Source: Actinorugispora endophytica | Lineage (GTDB): Bacteria; Actinomycetota; Actinomycetes; Streptosporangiales; Streptosporangiaceae | DNA length: 64,000 bases | Assembly (NCBI RefSeq): GCF_004363075.1 | Contig: NZ_SNYN01000010.1 | Span: 85,422 to 149,421 of the forward strand | Reading direction: 5' to 3' | Shown here: in pieces, positions 20,210 to 29,583 of the stretch | Numbering within the stretch: position 1 is the first letter of the stretch | Layout of the letters: the number at the start of each line of letters is the position of its first letter | Program-made: the position numbers and the translations under genes | The notes under the pieces: generated by a model | Seen by the model: only the letters and a program-made list of their open reading frames with translations | Told to the model about the DNA's origin: nothing | The model's database searches: none

Positions 20210-20758
20210 CTAGAGCCCGCGCGCCTGGCGGGCGAGTTCGATCTTCCTGGCGAACTCCTGCTGCGCCTGGGCGACCCTGGCCTGCGCCCCGCCGCGCCAC
20301 AGGTGGCAGATGGCCAGGGCCACGGCGTCGGCCGCGTCGGCGGGCCGGGGCGGACCGTCGAGTTTGAGGATCCGCGCCACCATCATGCCCACCTGGGCCT
20401 TGTCGGCGCGGCCGCTCCCGGTGATGGCGGCCTTGACCTCGCTGGGGGTGTGCAGGGCGACGGGCAGGCCGCGACGCGCGGCGCACACGATGGCGACGGC
20501 GCTGGCCTGCGCGGTGCCCATCACGGTGCTGACGTTGTGCTGGGCGAAGACCCGCTCCACGGCGACGGCGTCGGGCCGGTGCTCGTCCAGCCACTCCTCG
20601 ATCCCCTGCTCGACGCCGAGCAGGCGCACGGGGAGTTCGGCGTCGGCCGGAGTGCGGATCGCCCCGGCCGCGACCATGGTGAGGGAACGGCCGATGGCTC
20701 CGTCCACCACCCCCACGCCGCACCTGGTCAGCCCCGGGTCGATCCCCAGTACGCGCAC
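20210..20758 (-). CDS. ruvC: Holliday junction resolvase RuvC
   Basis: The junction-cleaving endonuclease. 182 residues with the catalytic aspartate in [12 protein letters not shown], the glutamate in [10 protein letters not shown], and acidic residues in [22 protein letters not shown] start with AGGGGG upstream. First gene of a ruvC-ruvA pair, with ruvB following. Confidence 0.97.
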   Translation of the reverse strand: MRVLGIDPGLTRCGVGVVDGAIGRSLTMVAAGAIRTPADAELPVRLLGVEQGIEEWLDEHRPDAVAVERVFAQHNVSTVMGTAQASAVAIVCAARRGLPVALHTPSEVKAAITGSGRADKAQVGMMVARILKLDGPPRPADAADAVALAICHLWRGGAQARVAQAQQEFARKIELARQARGL

Positions 20759-20843
20759 CCGTCCCCCTGATCGTCGAACGCTCGTTCGCAGAGCCTACCG
20801 GCCCGCGCTGTCAGCCACGGGCCCGGACGGCGCGCCCCGCAGA

Positions 20844-20878
20844 CACGCGCGCCCCGGACCTGTGCCGGGGCGCGCGTG
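20844..20878 (-). terminator. yebC terminator hairpin
   Basis: CACGCGCGCCCCGG (20844-20857) pairs perfectly with 20865-20878 around a 7-nt loop, 14 bp after the yebC stop. Confidence 0.8.
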
Positions 20879-20892
20879 AGTGGAGCGTGTGC

Positions 20893-21642
20893 TCAGCCGA
20901 TCTTCTCCAGGACCTCGTCGGAGATGTCGGCGTTGGTGTAGACGTTCTGCACGTCGTCGGAGTCCTCCAGGGCGTCCACGAGGCGCATCACCTTCTTGGC
21001 CGCGTCCTCGTCGAGCGGGACCTCCATGCTCGGCAGGAAGTTCGCCTCCGCCGACTCGTACTCGATGCCCGCCTCCTGCAGGGCGGTGCGCACCGCGACC
21101 AGGTCGGTGGCCTCGCTGATGATCTCGAAGGACTCGCCCAGGTCGTTGACGTCCTCCGCTCCCGCCTCCAGCACCGCGAGGGTGACGTCGTCCTCGGTGG
21201 TCCCCTCCTTGGGGACGATGACGACGCCCTTGCGGTTGAACAGGTAGGACACCGAGCCCGCGTCGGCCATGGAGCCGCCGTTGCGGGTGACCGCGACGCG
21301 CACCTCGGAGGCCGCGCGGTTGCGGTTGTCGGTGAGGCACTCCACCAGCAGCGCCACACCGCCCGGGGCGTATCCCTCGTACATGATGGTCTGCCAGTCG
21401 GCGCCGCCCGCCTCCTCACCGCCGCCGCGCTTGCGCGCGCGCTCGATGTTGTCCAGCGGGACCGAGTTCTTCTTGGCCTTCTGGATGGCGTCGAAGAGCG
21501 TGGGGTTCCCGTCGGGATCCCCGCCCCCCGTGCGCGCCGCCACCTCGACGTTCTTGATCAGCTTCGCGAAGAGCTTGCCCCGCTTGGCGTCGATGACGGC
21601 TTTCTTGTGCTTGGTGGTGGCCCACTTGGAGTGGCCGCTCAT
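20893..21642 (-). CDS. yebC: YebC/TACO1-family protein
   Basis: A 249-residue member of the YebC/PmpR/TACO1 family, known as transcriptional regulators or ribosome-associated translation factors. The N-terminal signature [22 protein letters not shown] is intact, as is [19 protein letters not shown]. It overlaps pdxT by 4 bp (ATGA), so translation should be coupled. Position beside ruvC is conserved in many bacteria. Confidence 0.95.
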   Translation of the reverse strand: MSGHSKWATTKHKKAVIDAKRGKLFAKLIKNVEVAARTGGGDPDGNPTLFDAIQKAKKNSVPLDNIERARKRGGGEEAGGADWQTIMYEGYAPGGVALLVECLTDNRNRAASEVRVAVTRNGGSMADAGSVSYLFNRKGVVIVPKEGTTEDDVTLAVLEAGAEDVNDLGESFEIISEATDLVAVRTALQEAGIEYESAEANFLPSMEVPLDEDAAKKVMRLVDALEDSDDVQNVYTNADISDEVLEKIG

Positions 21643-22247
21643 GCGTTTCCTTTCACCATGTCGACGAAGAGCCGGTGGATACGCGCGTCCCCGGTGATCT
21701 CGGGGTGGAACGAGGTTGCCAGCAGCCCCCCCTGTCGTACCGCGACGATCCTACCGGCCCGGTCTCCCTGGGAAACGTGCCCGAGCGCCCGGGCGGACGC
21801 GCCGACCGACTCGACCCAGGGGGCGCGGATGAAGACCGCCTCGAAGGGGCCGCCGTCCACCCCGTCCACGGTCACGGGCGCCTCGAAGGAGTCGACCTGC
21901 CGTCCGAAGGCGTTACGCCGGACCGTCATGTCGATGCCGCCGACGGTCTCCTGGCCCTGGACGCCGTCCTCGATCCGGTCGGCCAGCATGATCATGCCCG
22001 CGCAGGAGCCGTAGGCGGGCAGCCCCGCGGCGACGCGCTTGCGCAGGGGTTCGAGCATCTCGAAGGCGACGGCGAGCTTCCACATCGTGGTGGACTCCCC
22101 GCCCGGGATGACCAGTCCGTCGACCGCGTCGAGCTCCTCGGGGCGCCGGACCCCGACGGCGCGGGCGCCCGCGCGCTCCAGCGCGCGCGCGTGTTCGCGG
22201 ACATCGCCCTGAAGGGCGAGCACTCCGATGGTGGGTGTGGCGGACAA
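21639..22247 (-). CDS. pdxT: Pyridoxal 5'-phosphate synthase glutaminase subunit PdxT
   Basis: Releases ammonia from glutamine for PdxS in PLP synthesis. About 202 residues of class I glutaminase: oxyanion region [11 protein letters not shown], nucleophile Cys82 in YGSCAGM, and His/Glu in SFHPEIT near 181-183. I take TTG 22247 as start: GAGG lies 7 bp upstream and the protein then begins [18 protein letters not shown], normal for the family. It overlaps yebC. Its partner pdxS lies 0.9 kb away with an unrelated nuclease gene between. Confidence 0.94.
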   Translation of the reverse strand: MSATPTIGVLALQGDVREHARALERAGARAVGVRRPEELDAVDGLVIPGGESTTMWKLAVAFEMLEPLRKRVAAGLPAYGSCAGMIMLADRIEDGVQGQETVGGIDMTVRRNAFGRQVDSFEAPVTVDGVDGGPFEAVFIRAPWVESVGASARALGHVSQGDRAGRIVAVRQGGLLATSFHPEITGDARIHRLFVDMVKGNA

Positions 22248-22393
22248 GGGGCGACCTCGCTCAACTGCTCGCGTGTACGGCCCGCCGGAACCCTCCCGGC
22301 GGCGCGGGCCGCGCTCGCGAATACCGCCCGGTCCCGCGTTCACCAGATTAAGCGCTCGGGTGAAGCGGGCGGTCCGCCATGGGCCGGACCGCC

Positions 22394-23002
22394 TTACGGC
22401 TTCTTCTCGCGCCGCGCGCCCGTCCTCTTCTCCTTCTCCCCGTACCGTCGAAAGCCGGAGCTGTCGAGCTTGACATCCCTGAGCGGCTCCGGAAGGACGA
22501 CGGAGTCCCCGAAGGTCATCCGATGGACTCCCCGGTACTCCCTCCGGCTCGGATCCGAGTACACGACCACGGCGCCATCGCGGGGATCGACCAGAAGGTA
22601 GAGCGGGATCCCCCACTCGGCATACTCGCGGAGTTTATCGACGATGTCCGCGCTGAAGAGCCAGTCATCCTCATCCGTGACCTCAGCGGGGAGGGCCAGG
22701 AGATCGGGAGTGCAGTAGTCCTGGTCAGGGCCGGGGCCCTCGATGGAGGTGGTCTGCAGCGGCACCTTTCCCGCGGGCAACTGGGAATCCAACTGGAGTT
22801 GGAGCAGACGGATGATCCCGTTGTGCTTGGCGGTCGGGGTGGGGGACACGACGAGTTTCCCTCCGAGGATCTCAATCCGGTATCCAGGGAGTACCTCGGT
22901 CATCCGCTCGGCGACATCGCGCAGGGTTTCCGAAGGCCACGGGTCGAGCGGCTGACGGCCGCTCATCGCCGCCGTTTTCGTTCCTGTCGTGGTGACCGAC
23001 AT
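22394..23002 (-). CDS. Uma2-family (DUF820) putative endonuclease
   Basis: A 202-residue member of the Uma2/DUF820 group, which has a PD-(D/E)xK nuclease fold and is abundant in actinobacteria and cyanobacteria; target unknown. Visible features: [21 protein letters not shown] near the start, [13 protein letters not shown], and [20 protein letters not shown]. The C-terminal tail is Lys/Arg-rich. ATG 23002 has AAGGAG 6 bp upstream. It splits the usual pdxS-pdxT pair, so it was probably inserted, yet all three genes keep the same strand. Confidence 0.85.
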   Translation of the reverse strand: MSVTTTGTKTAAMSGRQPLDPWPSETLRDVAERMTEVLPGYRIEILGGKLVVSPTPTAKHNGIIRLLQLQLDSQLPAGKVPLQTTSIEGPGPDQDYCTPDLLALPAEVTDEDDWLFSADIVDKLREYAEWGIPLYLLVDPRDGAVVVYSDPSRREYRGVHRMTFGDSVVLPEPLRDVKLDSSGFRRYGEKEKRTGARREKKP

Positions 23003-23097
23003 GCGCACTCCTTTCCTTGGAGTGCTCATCGCAGAGGTCCCACCCACCCTCCGTGTCCGGGAGAACGCGGACAGCCCGCCCTTCCATCCTAAGCGGG

Positions 23098-23130
23098 CGG
23101 GGCGCCCGGTGGCCAGCACCGGACGCCCCG
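23098..23130 (-). terminator. pdxS terminator hairpin
   Basis: Arms 23098-23111 and 23117-23130 pair over 14 bp with one wobble and a 5-nt loop, just after the pdxS stop. Confidence 0.75.
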
Positions 23131-23147
23131 TTCGCGGGCGGTGACCG

Positions 23148-24089
23148 CTACCAGCCGCGGTCCGCGTAGCGCTGGCCGTCGGCGAGGTCGTCCAGGTTGA
23201 TGCCGACCATGGCCTCGCCCAGGCCCCGGGAGACCCTGGCGATGGTGGCGGGGTCGTCGTAGAAGGTGGTGGCCTTGACGATGGCCTCGGCACGCTTGGC
23301 CGGGTCGCCGGACTTGAAGATGCCCGAGCCGACGAAGACGCTCTCCGCGCCGAGCTGGCGCATGAGCGCGGCGTCGGCCGGGGTGGCCACGCCTCCGGCG
23401 GAGAACAGCGGGACGGGCAGCTTGCCGAGCTTCGCCACCTCCTTGACCAGCTCGTACGGGGCGCGCAGCTCCTTTGCGGCGCCGAAGAGCTCGGCCTCGT
23501 CCAGGATGGACAGGCGCCTGATCTCGGACTGGATGGAGCGCATGTGGCGGGTGGCCTCGACGACGTTTCCGGTGCCGGCCTCGCCCTTGGAGCGGATCAT
23601 GGCCGCGCCCTCGGCGATGCGGCGCAGCGCCTCGCCCAGGTTGGTGGCGCCGCACACGAAGGGGACCTCGAAGGCCCACTTGTCGATGTGGTACGCCTCG
23701 TCGGCGGGGGTCAGCACCTCGGACTCGTCGACGAAGTCGACCTGCAGGAACTCCAGGACCTGCGCCTCGACGAAGTGGCCGATGCGGACCTTGGCCATGA
23801 CCGGGATGGTCACCGCGGCCTTGATGCCGTCGATCATGTCGGGGTCGGACATGCGGGCCACGCCGCCGTCCTTGCGGATGTCGGCGGGCACGCGCTCCAG
23901 CGCCATGACGGCGACCGCGCCCGCGTCCTCGGCGATCTTGGCCTGCTCGGGCGTGACCACGTCCATGATCACCCCGCCCTTGAGCTGCTCGGCCATACCG
24001 CGCTTGACGCGGGTGGTGCCGACCGTGCTTTCGGTGGTGTTCTCGGGGGTGTTGGTCACGGCGGTGGACTCCAGGTTCTCGGTGGACAC
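23148..24089 (-). CDS. pdxS: Pyridoxal 5'-phosphate synthase subunit PdxS
   Basis: Builds PLP from ribose 5-phosphate, glyceraldehyde 3-phosphate and PdxT-derived ammonia. 313 residues with [23 protein letters not shown], Lys100 in [10 protein letters not shown] (equivalent to the sugar-binding lysine), [16 protein letters not shown] and [16 protein letters not shown] terminator-like hairpin follows, so pdxS appears transcriptionally separate from the Uma2-pdxT-yebC group. Confidence 0.96.
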   Translation of the reverse strand: MSTENLESTAVTNTPENTTESTVGTTRVKRGMAEQLKGGVIMDVVTPEQAKIAEDAGAVAVMALERVPADIRKDGGVARMSDPDMIDGIKAAVTIPVMAKVRIGHFVEAQVLEFLQVDFVDESEVLTPADEAYHIDKWAFEVPFVCGATNLGEALRRIAEGAAMIRSKGEAGTGNVVEATRHMRSIQSEIRRLSILDEAELFGAAKELRAPYELVKEVAKLGKLPVPLFSAGGVATPADAALMRQLGAESVFVGSGIFKSGDPAKRAEAIVKATTFYDDPATIARVSRGLGEAMVGINLDDLADGQRYADRGW

Positions 24090-24289
24090 GGCTATCGCCT
24101 CGATGCGAGGAGGATCTTATTGGTTCGGGCGCGGGCCGCCTCGGGCGGCCTCCGCACTCGCGTCTTCCATGGTAGATCCTCGCCTTGACATCCTTTCCAG
24201 GACATATCGGCATCGGGGATCGGGAAGCCTCCGCGGAGTGTCGGCCCGTTGGGACAACGGGGAACGCCCCGCCGTGATTCCCGGCGGGT

Positions 24290-24820
24290 TCACACGCGCC
24301 CGGGCTGCTCCGGCGGCTCGTCGTCCATCTCGAAGTAGTCGGGCATCCCCGCCTTCCCGGCCAGCCGAAGGACGCCGACCAGACGGGACGAGCGGGCCGT
24401 GTGGATGGCGCTGACCGCGTCGTTGTAGAAGCGGCGGGCGATGTAGACGCGCTTGGCCGCCGCGCGCGTCTCGGCGAGCAGGTCGGCGCTCTCCTCCGGC
24501 GGGTCCCCGGCCTCGGCCAGGACCGCGCGCAGGGCGCGCGACAGGGAGCTCTCGGCGAGCTCCCGGTCCGCCCGGGCCTCGGCGCGGCGGGCCCGGGCCG
24601 CGGCGTCGGAGAGGATCACGCCGGCGGCGGGCCCCAGCACCCCCGCCGCCGCCAGTTCGGCGACCACCGCGCCGCGTCTGGCCAGGGCCGCGTCCAAGGC
24701 GGCGTTCGCGGTCTCCAGCCGGGTGTGCAGGCGGTCCAGGCGGGTCGCGCGCCAGGACAGGTAGAAGGAGAACAGCACCAGCAGCGCGAGTACGGCGCCG
24801 ACCGCGGTGAGCGCGTCCAT
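24290..24820 (-). CDS. Membrane-anchored LemA-like protein
   Basis: A 176-residue protein with one N-terminal membrane segment (about 4-23, VGAVLALLVLFSFYLSW) followed by long alpha helices. The stretch AKRVYIARRFYNDAVSAIHTARSS resembles LemA family cores, but overall similarity is modest. It begins 7 bp after pimA and should be translated with it; neighbours make phosphatidylinositol mannosides, so an envelope role is plausible but unproven. Confidence 0.72.
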   Translation of the reverse strand: MDALTAVGAVLALLVLFSFYLSWRATRLDRLHTRLETANAALDAALARRGAVVAELAAAGVLGPAAGVILSDAAARARRAEARADRELAESSLSRALRAVLAEAGDPPEESADLLAETRAAAKRVYIARRFYNDAVSAIHTARSSRLVGVLRLAGKAGMPDYFEMDDEPPEQPGRV

Positions 24821-24827
24821 CCCCTGC

Positions 24828-25964
24828 TCACCCGGCCTCGGCGCGCACCGGACCGCCGACCCCCGCGGGCAGCACCGCCTCGTAGACGCGCACCACGTCG
24901 GCGGCCACCGCGCTCCAGTCGTAGGCGCGCACGGCCTCGCGCGCCGCCGCCGACAGCTCCGCGCGCCGCCCCGGGGCGTCCAGCAGCGATCCGGCCGCGG
25001 CGGCCAGCGCGACCGGGTCCCCGGCACCGAAGAGCGCACCGGCCGTCCCTCCGCGCAGCACGTGCCGGAACGCGGGGATGTCGCTGGCCAGGATCGCCGA
25101 GCCCGCGGACATGGCCTCGGTCAGGACGATCCCGAAGCTCTCCCCGCCCAGGTTGGGCGCGCAGAAGACGTCGACGGAGTGGTAGACGCGCGCCTTGTCC
25201 GCGTCGCTGACCAGCCCCAGGGCCACGACCCGCTCGCGCAGCGCCGGGTCCACCCTGGCGCGGGCCTCCTCGACGTTCCCGGGCCCCGCGACGAGCAGCC
25301 GCAGCCCCGGGCGCCGGCGCCCCAGCTCGTTGAAGGCCGCCAGCAGCACGGGAAGCCCCTTGCGCGGTTCGTCCATGCGGCCCAGGAAGCCGATCGAACC
25401 GCCCCGGCCCGGCCAGTCCGGAAGCGGTTCGGCGTTCTCGTACCGGCGCACCGACACCCCGTTGGGGATCAGGACGGCGTCCCCGCCCAGGTGCTCCACC
25501 AGGGTCCTGCGCGCGGCCTCGGACACGGCGATGCGGCCGTTGACCTTCTCCAGCGCGGTCTGCAGCATCGCGGCGGAGGCGGCCATCGCGCGGGACCGCG
25601 GGTTGGAGGTGTGGAAGGTGGCCACGATGGGCCCGTCGGCGACCCAGCAGGCCAGCAGGGACAGGCTGGGCGCGGCCGGTTCGTGGACGTGCAGCACGTC
25701 GAACCCGCCTTCGCGGATCCACCTGCGCACCCGGCCCGCGGAGCGCAGCCCGAAGGACAGGCGGGCGACCGAGCCGTTGTAGGGGACCGCGACGGCCCGG
25801 CCGGCCGACACGATGTGCGGGGGCAGCTCGGTCTCGGCGTCGCACGGGGTCAGCACCGACACCTCGTGCCCGAGCCCCATGAGCGCCTCGGCGAGGTCTC
25901 CGATGTGCTGCTGGACCCCTCCGGGGACGTCCCACGTGTAGGGGCAGACCAGGCCGATCCGCAT
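24828..25964 (-). CDS. pimA: Phosphatidylinositol alpha-mannosyltransferase PimA (GT4)
   Basis: Transfers the first mannose from GDP-mannose to phosphatidylinositol on the inner face of the membrane. About 378 residues: N-terminal MRIGLVCPYTWDVPGGVQQH with the GGV loop, VLHVHEPAAPS, HTSNPRS, and the GT4 acidic motif in LGGESFGIVLTEAMSAG. I use ATG 25964; a GTG three codons earlier forms a GTGA overlap with the acyltransferase stop and is also possible. It lies in the order pgsA, acyltransferase, pimA, conserved in actinomycetes. Confidence 0.93.
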   Translation of the reverse strand: MRIGLVCPYTWDVPGGVQQHIGDLAEALMGLGHEVSVLTPCDAETELPPHIVSAGRAVAVPYNGSVARLSFGLRSAGRVRRWIREGGFDVLHVHEPAAPSLSLLACWVADGPIVATFHTSNPRSRAMAASAAMLQTALEKVNGRIAVSEAARRTLVEHLGGDAVLIPNGVSVRRYENAEPLPDWPGRGGSIGFLGRMDEPRKGLPVLLAAFNELGRRRPGLRLLVAGPGNVEEARARVDPALRERVVALGLVSDADKARVYHSVDVFCAPNLGGESFGIVLTEAMSAGSAILASDIPAFRHVLRGGTAGALFGAGDPVALAAAAGSLLDAPGRRAELSAAAREAVRAYDWSAVAADVVRVYEAVLPAGVGGPVRAEAG

Positions 25965-25969
25965 CCGGT

Positions 25970-26902
25970 TCACCCCGCACCGGCGCCGGGTGCGGTACCG
26001 GCCTCGTCGGCGGTGAACACGCGCTGCAGCATGTGCCAGTCCTCCGGGTGCTCGGCGATCTCGCCCTCGAAGACGCGCGCCAGTTCCCGGGTCATCGCGT
26101 GGACCCTGGCCGAGCGGTCGCCCCGGGGCGGCGGCTCGATCTCCTCGTGCACCCGGATGCCCCAGTACGGTCCGTCGAACCACAGCGACACCGGCATGAG
26201 GGCCGCGCCCGTGGCCAGGGCCAGTGCGGCGGGCCCGGCGGGCATCCGCGCCGGTTCGCCGAAGAAGGCGACCTCCACCCCCTGGGAGGTGAGGTCGCGG
26301 TCGGCGAGCAGGCACACCAGCCCGCCCGCGCGCAGGCGGCGGGCCAGAACGCCCGCCGTGTGGCCCGCGCCCCCGGTGAGCGGCAGGACCTCCATGCCCA
26401 GGCTCTCGCGGAACGCCACGAACCGCTCGAACAGGCTCTCGGGGCGCAGCCGTTCGGCGACGGTGGTCAGCGGTGTGCCGCGCAGCGTGATCCAGGCTCC
26501 CGCGTGGTCCCAGTTCCCCATGTGCGGCAGCGCGGCGACGACCCCTCGGCCCGCCGCGACGTGCGCCTCCAGGACCTCGATCCCGGTGCTCCGGGTGCGG
26601 TCCAGGATGCGTTCGCGCCCCATCGCGGGCAGCCGGAAGGACTCGTACCAGTAGCGCATGTAGGAGCGCATCCCCGCCCTCGACAGCGCGCGCAGCTCGG
26701 CCTGGGAGGCGTCGGGGCCCAGGAGGCGGCGCAGGTTCGCCTCCAGCTGGCGCACACCGCCCAGGCGGTTGCGCCAGGCGTGGTCGGCGATCCTGGTGAA
26801 CACCCACCGGCCGGGGCGTTCGGGCACGTACCGGATCAGCGCCCAGCCCAGCAAGTAGGCGGCCGTGGTGGCGCGGTCCCCCGCGCCGCGGGGCCCCTTC
26901 AC
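25970..26902 (-). CDS. Phosphatidylinositol mannoside acyltransferase (PatA-like)
   Basis: A lysophospholipid-acyltransferase-family enzyme expected to acylate the mannose of PIM. 310 residues with the HX4D catalytic motif in PHMGNWDHAG and a downstream VCLLADRDL region. GTG start overlaps the stop of the phosphatidylinositol-phosphate synthase gene (GTGA), and its own stop abuts pimA, indicating one operon. Confidence 0.91.
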   Translation of the reverse strand: MKGPRGAGDRATTAAYLLGWALIRYVPERPGRWVFTRIADHAWRNRLGGVRQLEANLRRLLGPDASQAELRALSRAGMRSYMRYWYESFRLPAMGRERILDRTRSTGIEVLEAHVAAGRGVVAALPHMGNWDHAGAWITLRGTPLTTVAERLRPESLFERFVAFRESLGMEVLPLTGGAGHTAGVLARRLRAGGLVCLLADRDLTSQGVEVAFFGEPARMPAGPAALALATGAALMPVSLWFDGPYWGIRVHEEIEPPPRGDRSARVHAMTRELARVFEGEIAEHPEDWHMLQRVFTADEAGTAPGAGAG

Positions 26903-27522
26903 TGCGTTTCGGCGGGGCGGCTGGGTTCGGTGAGCCGGATCCGGGTCTCCACGAGCCGCTGCCCGATGGTGAGCGCGCTGAGGACGGCCAGCAGCCAGAG
27001 CCCTCCCGCGAGGACGTAGGGGACGTCGAGCCCGTGCAGGCCCGCGGCGACCAGGACGAGGATGAGGCGCTCGGTGCGTTCGGCGACCCCCACGTCGCAG
27101 TTGACGCCGAGCGACTCGGCGCGCGCCTTGACGTAGGACACGCCGAACCCGCCGATCATGCAGAACAGGGCGAGCCAGGCGAGGACCTGGTCTCCGCTCT
27201 CGCCCATGAGCCACACCAGCAGCCCGGCGAAGATGGCGGCGTCGGCGAGCCGGTCCAGGGTGGAGTCGAGGAAGGCCCCCCACGGGCTGGCCCCTTCGGT
27301 GGCCCGCGCCACCGCTCCGTCGAGCATGTCGAAGAGCACGAAGACGGTGACGACGATGGTGCCGATGTAGAGCTGTCCGCGGGGGTAGAAGAACAGCGAG
27401 CTCGCGACGACTCCGGCGGTTCCCACGATCGTGACGATGTTCGGGGTGACGCCGATGCGCGCGAGGCCGCGGCCGATGGGGCTCAGGAGTCGGTCGGTGG
27501 CTGGGCGCAGGATTCTCAGCAT
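26899..27522 (-). CDS. pgsA: Phosphatidylinositol phosphate synthase (CDP-alcohol phosphatidyltransferase)
   Basis: Condenses CDP-diacylglycerol with inositol 1-phosphate. 207 residues with about six membrane spans and the complete CDP-OH motif D65-x2-D68-G69-x2-A72-R73-x8-G82-x3-D86-x3-D90. The gene order with PIM acyltransferase and pimA argues for inositol rather than glycerol phosphate as acceptor. ATG 27522 has only a weak AAAGAAA ribosome site, but an upstream extension would be non-hydrophobic and atypical. Confidence 0.93.
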   Translation of the reverse strand: MLRILRPATDRLLSPIGRGLARIGVTPNIVTIVGTAGVVASSLFFYPRGQLYIGTIVVTVFVLFDMLDGAVARATEGASPWGAFLDSTLDRLADAAIFAGLLVWLMGESGDQVLAWLALFCMIGGFGVSYVKARAESLGVNCDVGVAERTERLILVLVAAGLHGLDVPYVLAGGLWLLAVLSALTIGQRLVETRIRLTEPSRPAETQ

Positions 27523-27592
27523 GGTTTCTTTGCGGTCGTAGGGCGTGTTTCTCTGGTGCTTCCGTGCCCTGCCCCGATGGGCGCTGCGGGAT

Positions 27593-27967
27593 TCACTTCC
27601 CGGCCGTCCAGCGTGCCGGGGCACCGGGAAGGCGATGGCGGTTGCGGGCGATCCAACGGTAGGCGGCCGCGCCCGCGGCGCGCGCGAACGGACGGCGCAG
27701 CAGTGATCCGAGCGGGCGCCAGTACGGGTGCGGACTGTTGACCAGCAGCACCGCGGCCGCGTCCGCGCCGCCCCAGACCCGGCGTCCGTCCGGGTGCAGG
27801 AGCAGCACCTCCCTCCGGGCGCGCAGCCGCAGCGGCTCTTCGAGGCCGGCGGCCTGCCAGGAAACGCTCACCAGGCCGGTCCCGTCGACGATCCGGCGCT
27901 CGGCGACCCGCACCCAGGAGACGCAGAACCCGCAGTCCCCGTCGTAGACGAGAACGGGGGCGCTCAC
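27593..27967 (-). CDS. DCC-family thiol-disulfide oxidoreductase-like protein (DUF393)
   Basis: A 124-residue protein with the N-terminal DGDCGFC motif that names the DCC family (YuxK-like), thought to be a thioredoxin-fold relative. The C-terminal RPFARAAGAAAYRWIARNRHRLPG is also typical. GTG start forms a GTGA overlap with the HIT gene. Function unknown. Confidence 0.85.
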   Translation of the reverse strand: MSAPVLVYDGDCGFCVSWVRVAERRIVDGTGLVSVSWQAAGLEEPLRLRARREVLLLHPDGRRVWGGADAAAVLLVNSPHPYWRPLGSLLRRPFARAAGAAAYRWIARNRHRLPGAPARWTAGK

Positions 27968-28536
27968 GACCGCGGCCAGTGCTCGGCGAGCAGCGCCCGG
28001 GTCTGCGTGAGGAGCTGGGGCAGCACCCTGGTCTGGCCCACGACCGGCATGAAGTTGGTGTCGCCGCCCCACCGGGGGACGACGTGCTGGTGCAGGTGGG
28101 CGGCGATACCGGCGCCCGCGGCGGCGCCCAGGTTCATGCCGACGTTGAAGCCCTGCGGTCCCGAGGCGGCGCGCAGCGCGGCGATCCCGGCCTGGGTGAG
28201 CGCGGCGATCTCACCCGTCTCGGCCTCGTCGAGCTCGGTGTAGTCGGCGACGTGCCGGTAGGGGCAGACCATGAGGTGCCCGCTGTTGTACGGGTACAGG
28301 TTGAGGAGGGCGTAGGCGGTCTTGCCGCGCGCCAGTACGAGCCCGTCGTCGTCCGACATGGACGGGGCCAGGCAGAACGGGCAGCCGTCCTCGGGGGCCG
28401 ACCCGGTGGGCTTGTTCTCGCCCTTGATGTAGGCCATGCGATGCGGGGTCCACAGCCGCTGGAAGCCGTCGGGGCCGCGGAGGGGATCCTCGCCCGCTCC
28501 GCCGTCTTCGGGGGTCCCCCGCTGCGTGCTGCTCAC
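27964..28536 (-). CDS. HIT-domain nucleotide phosphohydrolase (AP4A phosphorylase-like)
   Basis: A 190-residue HIT protein. The catalytic triad HLHQHVV is present, as are FCLAPSMSDDDGLVLARG and PYNSGHLMVCPYRHV. An N-terminal segment FQRLWTPHRMAYIKGENK and a CPFC pair are typical of actinobacterial HIT proteins, which cleave dinucleoside polyphosphates. GTG 28536 is chosen for GAGAGG 7 bp upstream. In many actinomycetes it lies between thrS and pgsA, as here. Confidence 0.92.
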   Translation of the reverse strand: MSSTQRGTPEDGGAGEDPLRGPDGFQRLWTPHRMAYIKGENKPTGSAPEDGCPFCLAPSMSDDDGLVLARGKTAYALLNLYPYNSGHLMVCPYRHVADYTELDEAETGEIAALTQAGIAALRAASGPQGFNVGMNLGAAAGAGIAAHLHQHVVPRWGGDTNFMPVVGQTRVLPQLLTQTRALLAEHWPRS

Positions 28537-28575
28537 CGGCCTGCCTCTCAACGTCCTTGCGACGCCAGCATAGGA

Positions 28576-28609
28576 CCGGGCCGCCCCGAGGTTGGTCGGG
28601 ACGGCCCGG
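28576..28609 (-). terminator. terC terminator hairpin
   Basis: Arms 28576-28589 and 28596-28609 pair over 14 bp (one wobble) with a 6-nt loop between terC and the HIT gene. Confidence 0.75.
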
Positions 28610-28628
28610 GATGATCCGACTGTAGCGG

Positions 28629-29444
28629 CTAGGCGGTGCCGGAGCCGGACTCGCCGTGCCCCTTGGCGCCGGAGGCGCTCCCCGTGTCGGCGTAGCGGCT
28701 GCTGAGCCTGACCGGCGCGGGCTGCTCCCCCTTCTTGGCGCGGCGGCGCTTGGCGACCAGCAGGTTGAGGATCTCCACGAACAGCGAGAAGCCCATCGCG
28801 GTGTAGATGATCGCCTTGTCCATGTGGAAGCCGAGCCCGTCGGCGACCAGGCTCACGCCGATGAGCAGCAGGAAGGACAGCGCCAGCATCTTGACGGTGG
28901 GGTGGTCGTGCACGAAGCGGCCGAGCGGACCGGCCGAGACCAGCATGACGATGACCGCGATGACGACGGCGGCGACCATCACCCAGATGCCTCCGGGCTT
29001 GTCGCCGATCATGCCGACCGCGGTGATCACCGAGTCGAGCGAGAAGATGATGTCCAGCAGCACGATCTGGGTGACGACGACCCCGAACGCGGCCTTGACC
29101 TTGGATCCGGCGTGGTCCTCCTCGCCCTCCAGGTTCTCGTGGATCTCGAAGGTGGCCTTCCCGATGAGGAAGAAACCCCCGATGAGCAGGATCAGCGACT
29201 GCCCGCTGAAGTCGAACGAGCCGATCGAGAACAGGACCGTGGTCAGGCTCATGATCCAGGCGATCGACGCCAGCAGCGCCAGACGCGAGACCAGCGCCAG
29301 CCCGATACCCAGGTTGCGGGCCTTGGCGCGCTGGTTCTCCGGGAGCTTCGAGGCCAGGATCGAGATGAAGACGAGGTTGTCGATCCCTAGGACGATCTCC
29401 AACGCTGTCAGCGTCAAGAATCCGATGATGAGGTCAGCGGCCAT
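28629..29444 (-). CDS. TerC-family integral membrane protein (metal efflux)
   Basis: A 271-residue membrane protein of the TerC/Alx family, recently linked to manganese export. Two related halves each carry acidic membrane motifs: EIVLGIDNLVF (Glu16, Asp22) and VVLLDIIFSLDSV-like sequence around residue 135. About seven to nine spans. The hydrophilic C-terminal tail is variable. I looked for the manganese riboswitch that often precedes such genes and did not see it. Confidence 0.9.
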   Translation of the reverse strand: MAADLIIGFLTLTALEIVLGIDNLVFISILASKLPENQRAKARNLGIGLALVSRLALLASIAWIMSLTTVLFSIGSFDFSGQSLILLIGGFFLIGKATFEIHENLEGEEDHAGSKVKAAFGVVVTQIVLLDIIFSLDSVITAVGMIGDKPGGIWVMVAAVVIAVIVMLVSAGPLGRFVHDHPTVKMLALSFLLLIGVSLVADGLGFHMDKAIIYTAMGFSLFVEILNLLVAKRRRAKKGEQPAPVRLSSRYADTGSASGAKGHGESGSGTA

Positions 29445-29583
29445 GGATTTTCGCAGCTCCGGGAGTCAGGCACCGTTATGGGCGAGAGGAATCTAGAGAA
29501 GAGCGGATAAGCGAGACATAAAGGTACGCCATCGGGGGTCGGGCGGCGTTCCCGAACCCGCCGGGCGTCCCCGCCTGTCCCGG

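Noticed and set aside
29445..29583. Manganese (yybP-ykoY) riboswitch before terC
   Set aside because: I looked for the conserved core and paired stems on the minus strand and did not find them.
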